A DNA stretch of 64,000 nt from positions 2,170,001 to 2,234,000 of the forward strand of contig NZ_CP182947.1 in assembly GCF_048320135.1 (NCBI RefSeq), in the 5' to 3' direction. Below are positions 43,783 through 53,392 of the stretch, in pieces. The notes beneath the pieces are model-generated. The model did no database searches. It had not been told where the DNA came from and saw only the letters and a list, made by a program, of their open reading frames with translations. Numbering within the stretch: the stretch's first letter is position 1; the number at the start of each line of letters is the position of its first letter. The position numbers and the translations under genes are program-made. Origin of the DNA: Ideonella_A sakaiensis_A (GTDB taxonomy: Bacteria; Pseudomonadota; Gammaproteobacteria; Burkholderiales; Burkholderiaceae_C).

Positions 43783-45857
43783 TGCGCGGCCCTGGCCCCG
43801 TTGGCCGAAGCCAGCGGCGCGGCATCGGCCGCCGTGCCGTCGGCGAGCGGCTCCTCGGGCAATACCAGCGGCACGATCTGCTGCCCGGCATTCGGCGTCC
43901 GGAGGATGACCGTCGCGCCCGGCAGCGGCACCATTTCGGCCGGCCGGGGTGTGCCGACTGGCGCGCCGGCCTTGCCGATGCGCACCAGCGCCATGTCTTC
44001 CTCGCTCGGGTAAAGGCCGAGCTGCAGGTAATCGAAGACGCGGCGGGCAATCGGCGCCGCCGCATCGGAGCCGAAGCCGGCGTTCTCGACCACCACCGCG
44101 AGCGCGACGGTTGGTGCGTCGACCGGCGCAAACGCGATGTACAGCGAATGGTCGCGCTTGTGCTCCTCGATCTTCGAGGCATTGTATTTTTCGTTCTGCC
44201 GCAGGCCGACCGCCTGCGCAGTACCGGTCTTGCCGCCGCTCTGGTAGTTCGCACCCATGAAGATGCGCGCCGACGTGCCCTCCTGGGTCACCAGGTAAAG
44301 CGCACGGCGCAGCAACTGGACGTGTTTCGGCTGCAGCGGCAGCGGCTGCAGCGCGTCATTGGCGACGGTGCGCCGGGCGCGAGTCACCACATCCTCGATC
44401 TCGCGCACCAGCCGCGGCCGGTAGCGCTCGCCCCCGCTGACCAGCGTCGCCGTTGCACTGGCAAGCTGCAGCATCGTGAAATTGTTGTAGCCCTGGCCGA
44501 TTCCCAGCGAAATCGTCTCGCCGGCATACCACTTCTTCTGCTCCGGGCGCTTGTAGGCGCGGCGTTTCCAGGCCGTCGACGGCAACAGCCCGGTGACTTC
44601 GCTTTGCAGGTCGATGCCGGTGCGCCGGCCGAAGCCGAACGGCTCGAGCTGGTCGTGCATCAGATCGACGCCCATCTCGTTGGCCAGCGAGTAGTAATAG
44701 ACGTTGCTCGACTTGACGATGCTGCGCGTCATGTCGACCGGCCCGAGCCCGCCGTCGCCGTGGCTGCGGAAGGTGTGGTTGCCGAACTGGAAGGTACCGC
44801 CGTCGTAGATCGTCTGTGTCGCGCTGCGTTTGCCGGTATTCAGCGCCGCCATCGCCATGAACGGCTTGAACGTCGAGCCCGGCGGGTAGGTGCCGCGCAA
44901 GGCGCGGTTCAGCAGCGGCTTGTCGATCGATTCGTTCAGTTCGCGCCAGGATTCGACGTCGATGCCGTCGACGAACAGGTTCGGGTCGAAGGTCGGCTTG
45001 CTGACGAAGGCGAGGATCTCGCCGTTGCGCGGATCGAGCGCCACCAGCGCGCCGCGCCGGTCACCGAACATCTTCTCGATCATCGCCTGCAGCCGGATAT
45101 CGATCGACATCACCAGGGTGTTGCCGGGCGTCGCCGGATTGCTCTTCAGCCGTCGCACCGCGCGGCCACCGGCGCTGGTCTCGACCTCCTCGAACCCGGT
45201 CGTGCCATGCAGGTCGCGCTCGTAGCTCTGCTCGACGCCAAGTTTGCCGATGTAGTCGGTGCCGCGGTAATTGGCCTGGTCCTCGGATTCCTCGAGCGCC
45301 TCCTTCTCGGCCGGGTTGATTCGTCCGATATAGCCGATCAGGTGGCTGCCGACCTCGCCGAGCGGGTAGTTACGGAACAGCCGTGCCTTGATCTCGACCG
45401 CCGGGAAGCGGTAGCGCTGCGCGGTGAAACGGGCTACCTCCTCGTCGGTCAGCTTGGTGCGGATCGGCAGCGACTCGAAACTCTTGCTTTCGTCGACCAG
45501 CCGCTTGAAGCGCTTGCGGTCGCGCGGCTGGATCTCGACCAGTTCAGCCAGCGCATCGATCGTCGCATCGAGGTCGTCGGCCTTCGACGGCGTGATCTCG
45601 AGCGTGAACGCCGAATAGTTGTTGGCCAGCACGATGCCGTTGCGGTCGACGATCAGGCCGCGGTTCGGCACGATCGGAACGACCGCAATGCGGTTGTTGT
45701 CGGCCCGGGTTGCCAGTTCCTCGTGTTTGTGGACCTGCAGATAGACCAGCCGTGCTGTCAGCAGGCCGAAGCCGATCAGAACGAAGACGACCGCCGCCAG
45801 CAAGCGGGCGCGGAAGCGCCCGAGCTCGAGTTCGATGTCCTTCAGTTCGGTCATCAC
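43779..45857 (-). CDS. mrdA: Penicillin-binding protein 2 (transpeptidase)
   Basis: A 692-residue class B PBP that cross-links peptidoglycan in the elongasome. An N-terminal membrane anchor (FRARLLAAVVFVLIGFGLLTARLVYL) precedes the pedestal domain, which contains GEVGSHLIGYIGRINP. The transpeptidase domain carries the serine motif STFKP (GSTFKPFMAMAAL), SSN (VKSSNVYYYSLA) and KTG (GKTGTAQ). It is longer than E. coli PBP2 (633) because of a C-terminal extension rich in Pro/Ala/Gly (after YLQLGLYPSEEDMALVRIG). It overlaps mreD by 4 bases upstream and rodA by 4 downstream. Confidence 0.97.
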   Translation of the reverse strand: MMTELKDIELELGRFRARLLAAVVFVLIGFGLLTARLVYLQVHKHEELATRADNNRIAVVPIVPNRGLIVDRNGIVLANNYSAFTLEITPSKADDLDATIDALAELVEIQPRDRKRFKRLVDESKSFESLPIRTKLTDEEVARFTAQRYRFPAVEIKARLFRNYPLGEVGSHLIGYIGRINPAEKEALEESEDQANYRGTDYIGKLGVEQSYERDLHGTTGFEEVETSAGGRAVRRLKSNPATPGNTLVMSIDIRLQAMIEKMFGDRRGALVALDPRNGEILAFVSKPTFDPNLFVDGIDVESWRELNESIDKPLLNRALRGTYPPGSTFKPFMAMAALNTGKRSATQTIYDGGTFQFGNHTFRSHGDGGLGPVDMTRSIVKSSNVYYYSLANEMGVDLMHDQLEPFGFGRRTGIDLQSEVTGLLPSTAWKRRAYKRPEQKKWYAGETISLGIGQGYNNFTMLQLASATATLVSGGERYRPRLVREIEDVVTRARRTVANDALQPLPLQPKHVQLLRRALYLVTQEGTSARIFMGANYQSGGKTGTAQAVGLRQNEKYNASKIEEHKRDHSLYIAFAPVDAPTVALAVVVENAGFGSDAAAPIARRVFDYLQLGLYPSEEDMALVRIGKAGAPVGTPRPAEMVPLPGATVILRTPNAGQQIVPLVLPEEPLADGTAADAAPLASANGARAAQ

Positions 45858-46363
45858 AGCGGTCGGTTCTCGTCGCGGTCAGGTGTCCTGCGCTGCGGCG
45901 CGAGCAACAACCAGGTCACCAGCGGCCACAACATCGCCTCCGCCAGCGGCGCCAGCATCAGCGACCAGCCGGGCAACATGCCACCGGCCATCATGCGCAC
46001 GGTAAACGACACCGCGTGCGCGAGCGCAAACAGCGGCAGCACCTGGACCGCCTGCGCAGGTACACCGAACCACAATAGCCGACGATGCATGCTGATGGCG
46101 AAATAACTGAGCAGGGTATACGCCAATGCATGCTGGCCCAGCATGGCGCCGTCGTGCACGTCGATCAGCAGGCCGAACAGAAAGGCGGTTCCGACGCCGA
46201 TCCGCCGCGGCTGATGCACGTTCCAGAAGACCAGCGTGACCGCCAGCAGGTCGGGCATCGCCGCGAAGCGGCCGAACTGGATGGTATCGAGCGCCAGCGC
46301 GACAAACAGCGTGAATCCGATGAAGACCGGATTGGCTGGCAGCAGCAATTGATCGCGCGACAT
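45854..46363 (-). CDS. mreD: Rod shape-determining protein MreD
   Basis: A 169-residue polytopic inner-membrane protein of the elongasome, which links MreC/MreB to the synthesis enzymes. Five or so hydrophobic helices are present (PVFIGFTLFVALALDTIQF; LLAVTLVFWNVHQP; GVGTAFLFGLLIDVHDGAMLGQHALAYTLLSYF; VLPLFALAHAVSFTV). The FGLLIDVHDGAMLGQHAL segment is a family hallmark. The start MSRDQLLLPANP fits betaproteobacterial MreD. mreC ends 54 bases upstream; mrdA overlaps by 4 bases. Confidence 0.94.
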   Translation of the reverse strand: MSRDQLLLPANPVFIGFTLFVALALDTIQFGRFAAMPDLLAVTLVFWNVHQPRRIGVGTAFLFGLLIDVHDGAMLGQHALAYTLLSYFAISMHRRLLWFGVPAQAVQVLPLFALAHAVSFTVRMMAGGMLPGWSLMLAPLAEAMLWPLVTWLLLAPQRRTPDRDENRPL

Positions 46364-46417
46364 CGGCGGGCAATCAGTGCAAAAAGCGGCTTGGCGAACC
46401 GATTGGACGAGCGGCCA

Positions 46418-47371
46418 TTATCGCCCTCCCTTGCGCTTCGCGGCGGATGCCGCCGCCGGCGCATCGGCCGGTGCATCGGCCGGGGCGTCGCCCGGTCGAG
46501 GTGGCATCTGCTCGCGCATCGGCTCGAGCACCAGCACATGGCGAACAGCGTCGGCCGACGCGACCGGTTTCAGGCCGATACGGGCAAACCCGGAGTCGGC
46601 AACCCGCTCGACCGAGGTCACCGTCGCGACCGCCAGGCCCGGCGGATAGACACCGTCGACGCCCGAGGTCGTCAACACGTCACCGACCTGCACATCGGCA
46701 TTGCCGGCCATGAAGCGCAGTTCCAGGCCCTGGCCGATCCCGCCGACGCCGCCGAATGCCGCGCTGCGCGCCTGGGTGCGCGAATTGAGCACCGGTATCG
46801 CCGCATCCTTGTCGGTCAGCAGCGTCACCTCCGAGCTCAGCGGGTAGACACGCGTCACCTGGCCGAGCACGCCGGTCTCGTTGATCACCGGCGAGCCGGC
46901 GACGATGCCCTGGCGCTGGCCGCGGTCGATGATGACCTTGCGTGAGTACGGATCGGCCGCCTCGTAGAGAATTTCGGCGGCCTGCGAGCGCACGACCAGC
47001 GCCGGGCGCAGTTCGAGCAGCGAGCGCAGCCGGTTGTTTTCCATCGTCAGCTGTTCGACCCGGCTGGCCCGTTCGGCCAGCGCCGCCAGCTTGCGGCTGG
47101 CCTCGGCCTCGGACTCCAGCGCCTGCTGCAGCCCGGTCATGTATTCGCGGCCGCTGTCCCAGGCCTGCACCGGCACGCTCAGCGCGCGTTCGATCGGCAG
47201 CAGCACCGTCGCGATCACCGCACGCAGCGGCTCGGTGATCTTGAACCGCACATCGGCCACCATCAGCAGGATCGCCAAGGCGGAGAACATGCTCAGCTTG
47301 GTCAGCGCCGACGTCCCCTGCCGGAAAAACGGAGGGGGCGTGCGGTCGAGTAATCCCAGCGAAGTGGCCAC
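46418..47371 (-). CDS. mreC: Rod shape-determining protein MreC
   Basis: A 317-residue bitopic protein. The N-terminus has PPPFFRQGTSALTKLSMFSALAILLMVAD, the membrane anchor typical of MreC, followed by a coiled coil (about residues 65-120, LESEAEASRKLAALAERASRVEQLTMENNRLRSLLE, positions approximate). The periplasmic beta-barrel domain follows (IIDRGQRQGIVAGSPVINETGVLGQV, RVYPLSSEVTLLTD). The C-terminal tail is Pro/Ala-rich and poorly conserved. It organises the elongation machinery in the periplasm. It lies 80 bases after mreB. Confidence 0.95.
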   Translation of the reverse strand: MATSLGLLDRTPPPFFRQGTSALTKLSMFSALAILLMVADVRFKITEPLRAVIATVLLPIERALSVPVQAWDSGREYMTGLQQALESEAEASRKLAALAERASRVEQLTMENNRLRSLLELRPALVVRSQAAEILYEAADPYSRKVIIDRGQRQGIVAGSPVINETGVLGQVTRVYPLSSEVTLLTDKDAAIPVLNSRTQARSAAFGGVGGIGQGLELRFMAGNADVQVGDVLTTSGVDGVYPPGLAVATVTSVERVADSGFARIGLKPVASADAVRHVLVLEPMREQMPPRPGDAPADAPADAPAAASAAKRKGGR

Positions 47372-47451
47372 TGCAGGTCGATCAGGCCCGGTCGATCAGC
47401 TCGGCACGGAGGGCTTGCTGCGATGCAGGCAAGCCGACCGACCGCCGCGCG

Positions 47452-48495
47452 TCATTCCGATGTAAAGATGGATCCGAGGCGCTCCATGCGTTCGAGCGCC
47501 ATCCCGCAACCGCGCACGACGCAGGTCAGCGGGTCTTCGGCGACCAGCACCGGCAGGCCGGTCTCCTCGGCGAGAAGGCGATCGAGGTCGCGCAGCAGCG
47601 CGCCGCCGCCGGTCAGCATCATGCCGCGCTCGGCGATGTCGGCGCCGAGTTCCGGCGGCGTCTGCTCGAGCGCATTTTTCACCGCCGAGACCATCTGGTT
47701 CAGCGGATCGGTCAGCGCCTCGAGGATCTCGTTGCTGCTGATCGTGAACGAACGCGGCACGCCTTCGCTCAGGTTGCGGCCCTTGACCTCGATCTCCTTG
47801 ACCTCGGAGCCCGGGAAGGCGCTGCCGATGTTCTTCTTGATCGCCTCGGCCGTCGGCTCGCCGATCAACATGCCGTAGTTGCGGCGGATGTAGTTGATGA
47901 TCGATTCATCGAACTTGTCGCCGCCGACCCGGATGCTGCCCTTGTAGACCATGCCGCCGAGGCTGATCACGCCAACCTCGGTGGTGCCACCGCCGATGTC
48001 GACGACCATCGAGCCTTCGGCTTCCGACACCGGCAGTCCGGCGCCGATCGCGGCAGCCATCGGCTCCTCGATCAGGTAGACCTCGCTGGCTCCGGCGCCA
48101 AGCGCCGATTCGCGGATCGCCCGGCGCTCGACCTGGGTCGATCCGCAAGGCACGCAGATGATGATGCGCGGGCTCGGACGCAGCACCGAGCGCGGATGCA
48201 CCATCTTGATGAACTGCTTGAGCATCTGCTCGGTGACCGTGAAGTCGGCGATCACGCCGTCCTTCATCGGCCGGATGGCCTCGATGTTGCCCGGCACCTT
48301 GCCGAGCATCGCCTTGGCTTCCTTGCCGACGGCCTGGATGGTTTTTTTGCCGTTCGGTCCGCCTTCGTGGCGGATCGAGACGACCGATGGCTCGTCGAGC
48401 ACGATTCCCTTGCCGCGCACGTAGATCAACGTGTTGGCGGTGCCGAGGTCGATGGCGAGGTCCGTCGAGAAATAGCGACGAAAAGATCCGAACAT
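47452..48495 (-). CDS. mreB: Actin-like rod shape protein MreB
   Basis: A 347-residue bacterial actin that forms membrane-bound filaments guiding cell-wall growth. The ATG at 48495 gives MFGSFRRYFSTDLAIDLGTANTLIY, the amphipathic N-terminus plus phosphate-1 motif. GTTEVGVISLGG (phosphate 2), EPMAAAIGAGLPV and MLTGGGALLRDLDRLL (adenosine motif) are all present. Upstream in-frame sequence is rejected as non-coding. First gene of mreBCD-mrdA-rodA and divergent from gatC; the 259-base intergenic region 48496-48754 must hold both promoters, but I could not assign them confidently. Confidence 0.98.
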   Translation of the reverse strand: MFGSFRRYFSTDLAIDLGTANTLIYVRGKGIVLDEPSVVSIRHEGGPNGKKTIQAVGKEAKAMLGKVPGNIEAIRPMKDGVIADFTVTEQMLKQFIKMVHPRSVLRPSPRIIICVPCGSTQVERRAIRESALGAGASEVYLIEEPMAAAIGAGLPVSEAEGSMVVDIGGGTTEVGVISLGGMVYKGSIRVGGDKFDESIINYIRRNYGMLIGEPTAEAIKKNIGSAFPGSEVKEIEVKGRNLSEGVPRSFTISSNEILEALTDPLNQMVSAVKNALEQTPPELGADIAERGMMLTGGGALLRDLDRLLAEETGLPVLVAEDPLTCVVRGCGMALERMERLGSIFTSE

Positions 48496-48754
48496 GTTCG
48501 ATGAGATGCATGACGCAGCGCCGCACACGGCTGATCGTGCTGGCGGCCCGGGGCGGGCGCTGCGAAAACGCGGATTCCGTTGAAGTGACGACGATGGGGC
48601 CGGATCACCGTTGGTGAACGGCCCCGCGAAGGTCGATCGCACCCGGATTGCGGCGCGGTCGAAGATGATATGGATAACCGAGGATAATAACCGATCCCTA
48701 TTGATCTACCCCGCTGCAAGCGCACTTGCAGCCACGTGAACGAGCACCGACCAG

Positions 48755-49054
48755 ATGGCCTTGACGAGACAGGACGTCAGCCGCATTGCCCAGTTGGCAA
48801 GGCTGGAACTTCATGAAGACGAACAGCAGGCGATGCTGGGCCAACTGAACGGCTTCTTTTCGATCGTCGACCAGATGAGCGTCGTCGACACGCGCGGCGT
48901 CGAGCCGTTGTACACGCCGCTGTCGGCGGTCAGCCCGGTCGAGTTGCGGCTGCGCGACGACATCGTGACCGAAAGCAACGACCGCGAGCGCAACCAGCTG
49001 AGCGCGCCGGCCGTCGAAGATGGCCTGTATCTGGTGCCGAAGGTGATCGAATGA
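48755..49054 (+). CDS. gatC: Asp-tRNA(Asn)/Glu-tRNA(Gln) amidotransferase subunit C
   Basis: A 99-residue GatC, which stabilises the GatA-GatB complex. It begins MALTRQDVSRIAQLARLELHEDE and contains NGFFSIVDQMSVVDTRGVEPLYTP and LRLRDDIVTE, matching the family. It overlaps gatA by 4 bases. Presence of gatCAB implies that this organism makes Gln-tRNA and/or Asn-tRNA by the indirect transamidation route. Confidence 0.97.
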   Translation: MALTRQDVSRIAQLARLELHEDEQQAMLGQLNGFFSIVDQMSVVDTRGVEPLYTPLSAVSPVELRLRDDIVTESNDRERNQLSAPAVEDGLYLVPKVIE

Positions 49055-50559
49055 GCGGCCCGGCAGAAGATCTGCACGACTGGGGCGTCGCCGAACTGTC
49101 GCGTCAGCTTGCCGAGCGCACCGTCTCGTCGGTCGAGGCGACCCGCCACCTGCTGCAGCGCGCACAGTCGCAGCACGATCTCGGCGCCTGGCTGTGCATC
49201 GACGCCGACCGTGCGCTGGCCCAGGCCGAGGCGGCCGACGCCAGGCGCCAGGCCGGCGAGTCCTCGCCGCTGCTCGGCGTGCCGATTGCACACAAGGACA
49301 TCTTTGTTACGCGCGATCTGCCGACCACCGCCGGCTCGAAGATGCTCGAGGGCTACCGCAGTCCGTTCGATGCGACAGTCGCCAGCCGACTCAGCGCGGC
49401 CGGCACGGTCACGCTCGGCAAGCTCAACTGCGACGAATATGCAATGGGCTCGGCGAATGAGAATTCCGCCTACGGTCTGGCCCACAACCCCTGGGACCGC
49501 AAACGCGTTCCCGGCGGCTCGTCGGGCGGCTCGGCCGCCGCGGTTGCGGCGCGGCACATCCCTGCGGCGACCGGCACCGACACCGGCGGATCGATCCGCC
49601 AGCCGGCCAGTTTCTGCGGCATCACCGGCATCAAGCCGACCTACGGCGTCTGCTCACGCTACGGGATGATCGCGTTCGCCTCCAGCCTCGACCAGGCCGG
49701 GCCGATGGCGCGCAGCGCCGAAGACTGCGCGCTGCTGCTGTCGGCAATGAGCGGTTTCGATGAACGCGACGCCACCAGCGCCCAGCGCCCGCCGCAGGAT
49801 TTTCTTGCCGCGATGACGGCGCGCCGCGACGGCGCTGATGCAGCGCGCCCGCTGGCCGGCCTGCGGATCGGCCTGCCGAAGGAGTTTTTTCCGGCCGCCC
49901 TGGCGGCCGATGTCGACGGTGCGGTGCGCCGTGCGCTGGCCGAACTGGAAAAACTCGGCGCGACGCTGGTCGACGTCAGCCTGCCGCGCACCGAGTTGTC
50001 GATCCCGGTCTACTACATCATCGCGCCGGCCGAGGCGAGTTCGAACCTGAGCCGCTTCGACGGCGTCCGGTTCGGCCATCGTGCCGAGCACTACACCGAT
50101 CTGCTCGACATGTACCGCAAGAGCCGGGCCGAAGGCTTCGGCGCCGAGGTCAAGCGGCGGATCATGATCGGCACCTATGTGCTGTCGCACGGTTACTACG
50201 ATGCGTATTACCTGCAGGCGCAGAAGCTGCGGCGGATGATCGCCGATGACTTCCAGTCCTGTTTCGGCAACTGCGACCTGATCGCCGGCCCGGTGGCACC
50301 GACGGTGGCCTGGCCGATCGGCGACCAGGACGACGATCCGGTGAAGGCCTATCTGGCCGACATCTTCACGCTGCCGGCGAGTCTTGCCGGGCTGCCCGGC
50401 ATGAGCCTGCCGGCCGGTTTTGGCGAACACGGCATGCCGGTCGGGCTGCAATTGATCGGCAATTATTTCAACGAGGGTCTGCTGCTGCAGACGGCACACG
50501 TTTTCCAGCAGGCGACCGACTGGCATCAGCGTGCACCGGCGATGGAGCAATCGGCATGA
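49051..50559 (+). CDS. gatA: Asp-tRNA(Asn)/Glu-tRNA(Gln) amidotransferase subunit A
   Basis: A 502-residue amidase-signature enzyme that releases ammonia from glutamine for transamidation. The Ser-cisSer-Lys triad region is visible: catalytic Lys in GVPIAHKDIF, GGSSGGSAAAVAARHIPAATGTDTGGSIRQPASF with both serines, and KPTYGVCSRYGMIAFASSLDQAGP. C-terminal SLAGLPGMSLPAGF and MPVGLQLIGNYFNEGLLL complete the pattern. It overlaps gatC and gatB by 4 bases each, indicating tight co-translation. Confidence 0.98.
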   Translation: MSGPAEDLHDWGVAELSRQLAERTVSSVEATRHLLQRAQSQHDLGAWLCIDADRALAQAEAADARRQAGESSPLLGVPIAHKDIFVTRDLPTTAGSKMLEGYRSPFDATVASRLSAAGTVTLGKLNCDEYAMGSANENSAYGLAHNPWDRKRVPGGSSGGSAAAVAARHIPAATGTDTGGSIRQPASFCGITGIKPTYGVCSRYGMIAFASSLDQAGPMARSAEDCALLLSAMSGFDERDATSAQRPPQDFLAAMTARRDGADAARPLAGLRIGLPKEFFPAALAADVDGAVRRALAELEKLGATLVDVSLPRTELSIPVYYIIAPAEASSNLSRFDGVRFGHRAEHYTDLLDMYRKSRAEGFGAEVKRRIMIGTYVLSHGYYDAYYLQAQKLRRMIADDFQSCFGNCDLIAGPVAPTVAWPIGDQDDDPVKAYLADIFTLPASLAGLPGMSLPAGFGEHGMPVGLQLIGNYFNEGLLLQTAHVFQQATDWHQRAPAMEQSA

Positions 50560-52004
50560 GCACGCCTGCGCTGATTCGTGGCTACGAGGTGGTGATCGGC
50601 ATCGAGACCCACGCACAGTTGTCGACCCAGTCGAAGATCTTCAGCGGCTCGCCGACCCGTTTCGGCGCCGAACCGAATACCCAGGCTTCGGTGGTCGATC
50701 TGGCGCTGCCCGGCACGCTGCCGGTGATGAACCGCGGCGCGGTCGAACGCGCGATATGTTTTGGCCTCGCGGTCGATGCGCGGGTCGCGAAGCAGTCGAT
50801 CTTCGCGCGCAAGAACTATTTCTATCCCGACCTTCCGAAGGGCTATCAGATCAGCCAGTACGAGACGCCGGTCGTGCAGGGCGGACACATCGACTTCTTC
50901 ATCGGCGATGAGCCACGGCGGGTCAATCTGACGCGCGCCCACCTCGAGGAGGATGCCGGCAAGTCGCTGCACGAGGACTATGCCGGCCAGACCGGCATCG
51001 ACCTGAACCGCGCCGGCACGCCGCTGCTCGAGATCGTTACCGAACCCGACATGCGCTCAAGCGTCGAGGCGGCCGAATATGCCAAGGCCTTGCACAGCCT
51101 GGTTGTCTGGCTCGGCATTTGCGACGGCAATATGCAGGAAGGCAGCTTCCGCTGTGATGCCAATGTCTCGGTGCGCAAGCCCGGCGAGCCGCTGGGTACA
51201 CGGCGCGAAATCAAGAACCTGAACAGTTTCAAATTCCTGCAGCAGGCGATCGACTACGAGATCCAGTGGCAGATCGACCTGATCGAGGACGGCGGAACGG
51301 TGCAGCAGGCCACCGTGCTGTTCAATCCGGACAGCGGCGAGACGCGGGCAATGCGCAGCAAGGAAGACGCCCACGACTACCGCTATTTCCCCGACCCGGA
51401 CCTGCCGCCGCTGGTGATCTCCGACGACTGGGTCGGGCAGGTGCGCGAAGCGATGCCGGAATTGCCGCGCGCAATGGCCGAGCGCTTCCAGCGCGACTAT
51501 GCGCTGCCGCCGTACGACGCGTCGATGATGACGCAGAGCAAGGCCATGGCCGCCTTTTTCGAGGCGGCGGCAAAGGCCTGCGGCGCGCCGAAGCTGGTTG
51601 CCAACTGGCTGATGGGAGAGGTGTCGCGGCGGCTGAATGCGCAGGCGGCGGAAATCGACCAGAGCCCGGTCGACCCGCAGGCGCTGGCGTTGCTGATCGG
51701 CCGGATCGTCGACTCGACGGTGTCGAACAACGGCGCACGGCAGATCTTCGATGCGATGTGGCAGGGCGACCCGCGCCCGGTCGACGAATTGATCGAAAGC
51801 CTCGGCCTGCGCCAGATGAACGACAGCGGTGAGCTCGATCGCATCGTCGACGAGGTGATCGCCGCCAATCAGAAATCGGTCGACGAATACCGCGCCGGCA
51901 AGGACAAGGCCTTCAATGCGCTGGTCGGTCAGGTGATGAAGGCCAGCCGCGGCAAGGCCAATCCGGGCCAGGTCAACGAAACGCTGAAACGCAAGCTCGG
52001 TTGA
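50556..52004 (+). CDS. gatB: Asp-tRNA(Asn)/Glu-tRNA(Gln) amidotransferase subunit B
   Basis: A 482-residue tRNA-dependent kinase/transamidase subunit. It phosphorylates the misacylated Glu or Asp and attaches ammonia from GatA. Motifs: EVVIGIETHAQLSTQSKIFSG near the N-terminus, RKNYFYPDLPKGYQISQYE, EEDAGKSLH, DLNRAGTPLLEIVTEPD, CDANVSVRKPGEPLGTRREIKNLNSF and the C-terminal YqeY-like tail (FNALVGQVMKASRGKANPGQVNETL). Last gene of gatCAB. Confidence 0.98.
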   Translation: MSTPALIRGYEVVIGIETHAQLSTQSKIFSGSPTRFGAEPNTQASVVDLALPGTLPVMNRGAVERAICFGLAVDARVAKQSIFARKNYFYPDLPKGYQISQYETPVVQGGHIDFFIGDEPRRVNLTRAHLEEDAGKSLHEDYAGQTGIDLNRAGTPLLEIVTEPDMRSSVEAAEYAKALHSLVVWLGICDGNMQEGSFRCDANVSVRKPGEPLGTRREIKNLNSFKFLQQAIDYEIQWQIDLIEDGGTVQQATVLFNPDSGETRAMRSKEDAHDYRYFPDPDLPPLVISDDWVGQVREAMPELPRAMAERFQRDYALPPYDASMMTQSKAMAAFFEAAAKACGAPKLVANWLMGEVSRRLNAQAAEIDQSPVDPQALALLIGRIVDSTVSNNGARQIFDAMWQGDPRPVDELIESLGLRQMNDSGELDRIVDEVIAANQKSVDEYRAGKDKAFNALVGQVMKASRGKANPGQVNETLKRKLG

Positions 52005-52040
52005 GCCGCACCGGCCGGCGGCCGGTCCCGGCGACGAGCT

Positions 52041-52646
52041 TCAGGGCTCGGTCTTCCACATCGGCCGCAGCCGTTCGGCTTCCTTGTCGAACACCGCATT
52101 GATGCGTGCGACCTCAAGGTTCTGGTTCTGCACCAGCGACTGCTGAGCCTTCAGCATCGCGTCATTGGCATTGAGCTTCTGCTTCAGGTCACCCGGCAAC
52201 GGCTTGCCGGCAAAGGTTGCGGCCGTTTCTTCGAGCGGCTTGCGGGCCTGCTGCAGCTCCTCGACGCGGCGCTGCGTCAGTTGAACCGCATCGTGTACCA
52301 GACGCAGGGCTTCGGCGCGGGCTTGCTCATGGGAAGCCGGCGTCGGATAGCGGCGCAGCAACAGGCGGTCGCGCTTGATCGCCTCGTCGCGCGCCATCCG
52401 CTCGCGCGCGGCTTCGCGCTCGCGCCGCTCGGCGTCGATCCGTTCGCGCGGCGACATCGCGGCCGGCACGATGCGCTGCAAGCTGCCGTCGGGATTGAGC
52501 ACACGCTGATCAACCTCGAGGCAAGCCTCGATCGGTCGGTCTGCGGTGTGTTTGCGCCCGTTCTTGTCGGTGCAGGTATAGATCGCTGCAGAGGCTGGGT
52601 GCGCAAGCAGCACCAGCATGCTGGCAATGATCAGGGGATGCGACAT
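52041..52646 (-). CDS. Exported DUF4124-domain protein
   Basis: A 201-residue protein from the ATG at 52646. A signal peptide (IIASMLVLLAHPASA) is followed by a DUF4124-type module (IYTCTDKNGRKHTADRPIEAC). A long Arg/Glu-rich helical region follows, probably coiled coil (ERIDAERREREAARERM, and further charged repeats to about residue 190). The function of DUF4124 proteins is unknown; they are common small periplasmic proteins of beta- and gammaproteobacteria. It converges on gatB with 36 bases between stops and is preceded by pyrE on the same strand. Confidence 0.85.
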   Translation of the reverse strand: MSHPLIIASMLVLLAHPASAAIYTCTDKNGRKHTADRPIEACLEVDQRVLNPDGSLQRIVPAAMSPRERIDAERREREAARERMARDEAIKRDRLLLRRYPTPASHEQARAEALRLVHDAVQLTQRRVEELQQARKPLEETAATFAGKPLPGDLKQKLNANDAMLKAQQSLVQNQNLEVARINAVFDKEAERLRPMWKTEP

Positions 52647-52680
52647 GGAACCGGCAATCGGTGGGACTGGGTTCCGATTG

Positions 52681-53388
52681 TCATGCGCCGTAGCGATCCC
52701 GATAGGCTGAAACTGCCGGCAAAAAGGCGGCCTGTTGCGGATCTGACTGCTGCTGCAGATAACGCAGCAGATCGGCCAGCGTCGCGACCGCGACGACCGG
52801 CAGGCCGAGTTCGCGTTCGACATGCTGTACCGCAGAAAAGCTCGAGTCGACACCCCGCTCGCTGGCCTTTTCCTGGCGGTCCAGCGCGATGGCCACGCCC
52901 GCCGGTTCGGCACCTGCGCTGCGGATCAGCGCGATCGATTCGCGCACCGAGGTGCCGGCCGAAATCACGTCGTCGACGATCAGCACCCGTCCGCGCAACG
53001 GCGCGCCGACCAGGCTGCCACCCTCGCCGTGGTCCTTTGCTTCCTTGCGGTTGTAGGCATACGGCACGTTGCGGCCGCGGCGCGCCAGTTCGATGGCGAT
53101 CGCAGCGGCCAGCGTGATGCCCTTGTAGGCCGGGCCGAAGATCATGTCGAAGTCGAGATCGGAGGCGAGCAGGCGGCGTGCGTAGAATTCGGCCAGACGA
53201 CCGAGCTTGTTGCCGTCGTCGAACAGACCGGCATTGAAAAAATACGGCGACAGCCGTCCTGCCTTGGTCTTGAACTCCCCGAAACGCAAAACCCCGGCAT
53301 CGACCGAGAAACGGACGAATTCCAGCGCCAGCGCGTCCGCTGCGGACGGCTGAGAGGCCGGATGATTGGCGGGGGAAATCGAAGGCAT
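52681..53388 (-). CDS. pyrE: Orotate phosphoribosyltransferase
   Basis: A 235-residue enzyme that joins orotate and PRPP to form OMP in pyrimidine synthesis. The PRPP-binding motif is VLIVDDVISAGTSVRES. FKTKAGRLSPYFFNAGLF, MIFGPAYKGITLAAAIA and YAYNRKEAKDHGEGGSLVG are the other signatures. The first ~18 residues are Pro/Ser/Ala-rich and not conserved. The ATG at 53388 was chosen as the only reasonable start; the frame upstream is antisense to exonuclease III. Its start codon is 4 bases from that of the divergent exonuclease gene. Confidence 0.96.
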   Translation of the reverse strand: MPSISPANHPASQPSAADALALEFVRFSVDAGVLRFGEFKTKAGRLSPYFFNAGLFDDGNKLGRLAEFYARRLLASDLDFDMIFGPAYKGITLAAAIAIELARRGRNVPYAYNRKEAKDHGEGGSLVGAPLRGRVLIVDDVISAGTSVRESIALIRSAGAEPAGVAIALDRQEKASERGVDSSFSAVQHVERELGLPVVAVATLADLLRYLQQQSDPQQAAFLPAVSAYRDRYGA

Positions 53389-53392
53389 CTGC

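Noticed and set aside
40769..44254. A 1161-codon open frame on the minus strand
   Set aside because: It spans the sensor kinase in antisense, then rodA and part of mrdA in the wrong frame. No motif is visible and it would destroy several certain genes.
43782..46106. A 774-codon frame on the plus strand opposite mrdA and mreD
   Set aside because: Antisense shadow; its composition (Arg, His, Gln, Asp) mirrors GC-rich antisense reading and shows no domain.
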